Source: CAYJCL01 sp964370475 (GTDB taxonomy: Bacteria; Bacillota_I; Bacilli_A; RF39; UBA660). From it: DNA of 7,410 bases. Below, piece after piece: positions 5,839 to 7,410 of the stretch. Location: contig CAYJJI010000032.1 in NCBI GenBank assembly GCA_964370475.1, positions 1-7,410 on the forward strand. Direction: 5' to 3'. How positions within the stretch are numbered: position 1 is the stretch's first letter; each line of letters opens with the position of its first letter. Both the position numbers and the translations under genes were made by a program. The notes beneath the pieces are model-generated. The model was not told the DNA's origin, made no database searches, and saw nothing but the letters and a program-made list of their open reading frames with translations.

Positions 5839-6984
5839 CTAATATGCTTTATTGTAAAGTTCTTTTATATCATTAACATTTACTTCTCTAGGATTTCCAC
5901 CAGTACAAGGATCCTTAAGCGCCTCACTGCTTAAAAAATCAAAATTTTCTACTTTAACATCAATTTCTCTAAGCCTTTTAGGAATCCCTAATCTTTCAGA
6001 TAACCCCTTAATAGCATTAACAACAGTCTCAATAACACAATCATCAGAAATATTCATATCTAACCCAAAAGCTATACCAATATTTCTAAATCTCTTCTCG
6101 TTACCAACTCCATTAAATTCCATAACATATGGAAGTAATAGAGCATTTGCTACTCCATGAGGAGTATCATATAAAGCTCCAAGCGGATGCGCCATAGAAT
6201 GAACTATACCAAGTCCAACATTGCTAAATCCCATACCAGCCATATACTGTGCAATACCCATCTTATCCATTGCTGTTTCATTTCCATTACAAGCTTCTTC
6301 GATATTTTGATATATCAACTTCATAGCTTCCAAATGGAACATATCACTAAACTCATTACTCGCTTTAGTGATATAACCTTCTAGTGCATGCGTAAGCGCA
6401 TCCATTCCTGTAGCAGCAGCAACACTCTTAGGCATCTTTAGTAAAAAATCAGTATCTACTATAGATAGAATAGGCAAGTCATTACTATCAACGCATACCA
6501 TCTTAGTTTTACGATCTTCATAAGTTATAACATAATTGATAGTAACCTCAGCCGCAGTTCCTGCAGTAGTAGGAATAGCAATTAACGGAAGACCTCTGTT
6601 CTCCGTATTAACAACTCCTTCTAATGAAACAACATCTCTGTGCCTTTCATTTGTTCTAGTTATCGAAATACATTTAGCACAATCAATAACAGAACCACCA
6701 CCAACAGCGATTATGTAATCAGCATTGCTGTTTATACAAACTTCCAAACCATCTAAAACATTCTTTATAGATGGATTTGGTTTAACATTTGTATAAAGCT
6801 CATAATCCATTTGCCACTCATCAAGAAGACCAGTGACCATATCGGTAACACCGACTTCTTTTAAAGTCTCATCACTTACAACAAGTGCTTTTTTAAATTT
6901 CCGTTTCAATATTTCATCTTTAAGTTCTAACCTAGACTTACTTCCAAAATAAGAAACTTCATTTAAAATTATTCTCTTACTCAT
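5839..6984 (-). CDS. fucO: Lactaldehyde reductase / 1,2-propanediol oxidoreductase
   Basis: A 381-residue group III (iron-dependent) alcohol dehydrogenase, almost the same length as E. coli FucO and matching it in long recognisable blocks (PTTAGTAAEVTINYVIT, MGFSNVGLGIVHSMAHPLGA, CTGGNPRE). The reaction is reduction of lactaldehyde to 1,2-propanediol with NADH, reversible, in the cytoplasm. The NAD loop GGGS lies at 95-98, and the metal ligands are Asp195, His199, His262 and His276, all intact. The SD AGGAGG (6993-6998) is 8 bases before the ATG. It is the first gene of the fucO-FIST-aldehyde dehydrogenase operon. No fucose or rhamnose aldolase or kinase gene is in the window, so the source of the aldehyde is open; related short-chain diols or aldehydes are alternatives. 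Confidence 0.92.
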   Translation of the reverse strand: MSKRIILNEVSYFGSKSRLELKDEILKRKFKKALVVSDETLKEVGVTDMVTGLLDEWQMDYELYTNVKPNPSIKNVLDGLEVCINSNADYIIAVGGGSVIDCAKCISITRTNERHRDVVSLEGVVNTENRGLPLIAIPTTAGTAAEVTINYVITYEDRKTKMVCVDSNDLPILSIVDTDFLLKMPKSVAAATGMDALTHALEGYITKASNEFSDMFHLEAMKLIYQNIEEACNGNETAMDKMGIAQYMAGMGFSNVGLGIVHSMAHPLGALYDTPHGVANALLLPYVMEFNGVGNEKRFRNIGIAFGLDMNISDDCVIETVVNAIKGLSERLGIPKRLREIDVKVENFDFLSSEALKDPCTGGNPREVNVNDIKELYNKAY

Positions 6985-7043
6985 ATTTAAATCCTCCTAT
7001 TTTAATAGTACATCTTATTAAAGAAAAATTCAATAATATTTAA

Positions 7044-7076
7044 AGGATTCTACAACCATTTAACGGTATAAATCCT
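7044..7076 (-). promoter_or_regulatory. Inverted repeat in the fucO leader
   Basis: The arms AGGATT (7044-7049) and AATCCT (7071-7076) enclose a smaller imperfect palindrome, ACCATTTAACGGT (7055-7067). It could fold as a two-part stem in the fucO leader RNA or be a protein-binding site. Six-bp arms in AT-rich DNA can arise by chance. Confidence 0.3.
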
Positions 7077-7086
7077 CAAAAAATAT

Positions 7087-7111
7087 ACAAAAAGAGTATA
7101 ATAACTACTCT
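7087..7111 (-). terminator. Weak terminator-like hairpin in the fucO leader
   Basis: Read on the minus strand, AGAGTA (7111 side reads to the loop), a 7-nt loop and TACTCT are followed by five T residues and, a little later, another T run. The arms occupy 7106-7111 and 7093-7098 on the plus strand. If transcription starts further upstream, this could act as an attenuator before fucO. The stem is only 6 bp with two G/C pairs, so efficiency would be low. Confidence 0.3.
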
Positions 7112-7131
7112 AAGTTTAAAAGTGATAAATA

Positions 7132-7153
7132 AAATTACGACCTGTCGTAATTT
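7132..7153. promoter_or_regulatory. Operator-like palindrome upstream of fucO
   Basis: AAATTACGAC and GTCGTAATTT are perfect 10-bp reverse complements around a 2-bp centre. This is the most GC-containing and most symmetric site in the gap, about 150 bases before the fucO start. The size and symmetry suit a dimeric repressor of TetR or similar type. On the minus strand TTGAGT (7154-7159) lies directly upstream and could be a -35 box with the palindrome covering the spacer, but no good -10 follows. No T tract adjoins, so a terminator is unlikely. Confidence 0.55.
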
Positions 7154-7349
7154 ACTCAAAAGAAAGCAAAACATTCATATGTATATTAAAAATAAGAACT
7201 CATTGAACAACCAATTATAACAAATCTAATCACTCATGAAAATTTGATCATTATGTTGTATTAGCAATAATTTCATTATTAATATTAGTAATTCAAAAAA
7301 TATAAAAAATTATAGATAACAAAGAGTATTTAAATTTTTAAATAAATCA

Positions 7350-7378
7350 TTGTATTAGATTAAAAGATATAATATAAT
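7350..7378 (+). promoter_or_regulatory. Sigma-A-type promoter for the gene at 7402
   Basis: TTGTAT (7350-7355), a 17-bp spacer and TATAAT (7373-7378). A second overlapping TATAAT is at 7368-7373. The start would be near 7385, just ahead of the ribosome binding site of the gene at 7402. Confidence 0.6.
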
Positions 7379-7401
7379 GACATTATAAGGGAGAGAGATA
7401 A

Positions 7402-7410
7402 ATGAAAAAT
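7402..7410 (+). CDS. Start of a gene cut by the window edge
   Basis: Only ATG AAA AAT (Met-Lys-Asn) is present. The call rests on a purine-rich ribosome binding site (AAGGGAG, 7388-7394) at suitable distance and a good promoter at 7350-7378. The product cannot be identified. Being divergent from the fucO operon and across the palindrome, a regulator of that operon is possible, but nothing here shows it. Confidence 0.5.

Larger units (their letters stand above)
6985..7401. other. Divergent intergenic regulatory region
   Basis: This 417-base gap separates fucO (minus) from a gene starting at 7402 (plus). It holds the fucO ribosome binding site, two inverted repeats in the fucO leader (7044-7076 and 7087-7111), a strong palindrome (7132-7153), and the plus-strand promoter (7350-7378). 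It also has two all-A/T near-palindromes: 7275-7292 (16 of 18 positions symmetric) and ATTTAAA/TTTAAAT at 7328-7343, just before the plus-strand -35 box. No open frame with a binding site was seen. I could not identify a convincing promoter for fucO; it should lie upstream of, or overlap, the palindrome. Confidence 0.6.

Noticed and set aside
6187..6718. Plus-strand open frames across fucO
   Set aside because: They are antisense shadows of a clearly conserved enzyme gene and have no ribosome binding sites.

Overview
The window looks like chromosome of a low-GC, anaerobic Clostridium-type Firmicute. The DNA is very AT-rich, codons end mostly in A or T, Shine-Dalgarno sites are strong (AGGAGG), and the gene families (FucO-type iron alcohol dehydrogenase, two-cluster ferredoxin, FIST protein, topoisomerase-type zinc ribbon) fit that group. 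The assignment is inferred from composition and families only.

Left part, 1-3122, all on the plus strand. A strong terminator (12-54) closes an unseen upstream gene. Small accessory genes follow, punctuated by a short dispersed repeat with three copies (91-209, 513-630, 1739-1805), all in one orientation and each preceding a reading frame. The blocks are: a 26-codon small ORF (414-494); an APH/choline-kinase-family phosphotransferase (682-1695); and a tight run of three genes (1876-3122) encoding a small zinc-ribbon protein that looks like a NERD-domain protein with its nuclease-like core deleted, a GNAT acetyltransferase, and a two-cluster ferredoxin. Copies 1 and 2 of the repeat contain a good sigma-A-type promoter (TTGAAA, 17 bp, TATAAT), then a small hairpin and a conserved core. 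Between the core and the conserved 3' part lies a short diverged segment. The repeat has no obvious name and is the most interesting feature here.

Right part, 3222-6984, minus strand. A compact operon runs fucO (lactaldehyde/propanediol oxidoreductase), FIST-domain protein, aldehyde dehydrogenase. The gaps are 12 and 1 bases, and each downstream Shine-Dalgarno overlaps the end of the gene before it. The two enzymes could reduce and oxidise the same hydroxyaldehyde pool (for example lactaldehyde to 1,2-propanediol and to lactate). The FIST protein is a plausible small-ligand or heme sensor co-produced with them. A hairpin at 3187-3216 terminates the convergent plus- and minus-strand units.

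Far right, 6985-7401, is a divergent regulatory region. It carries a 10+10 bp palindrome (7132-7153) that resembles a repressor operator, two inverted repeats in the fucO leader, and a promoter (7350-7378) for a plus-strand gene of which only the first three codons are in the window.
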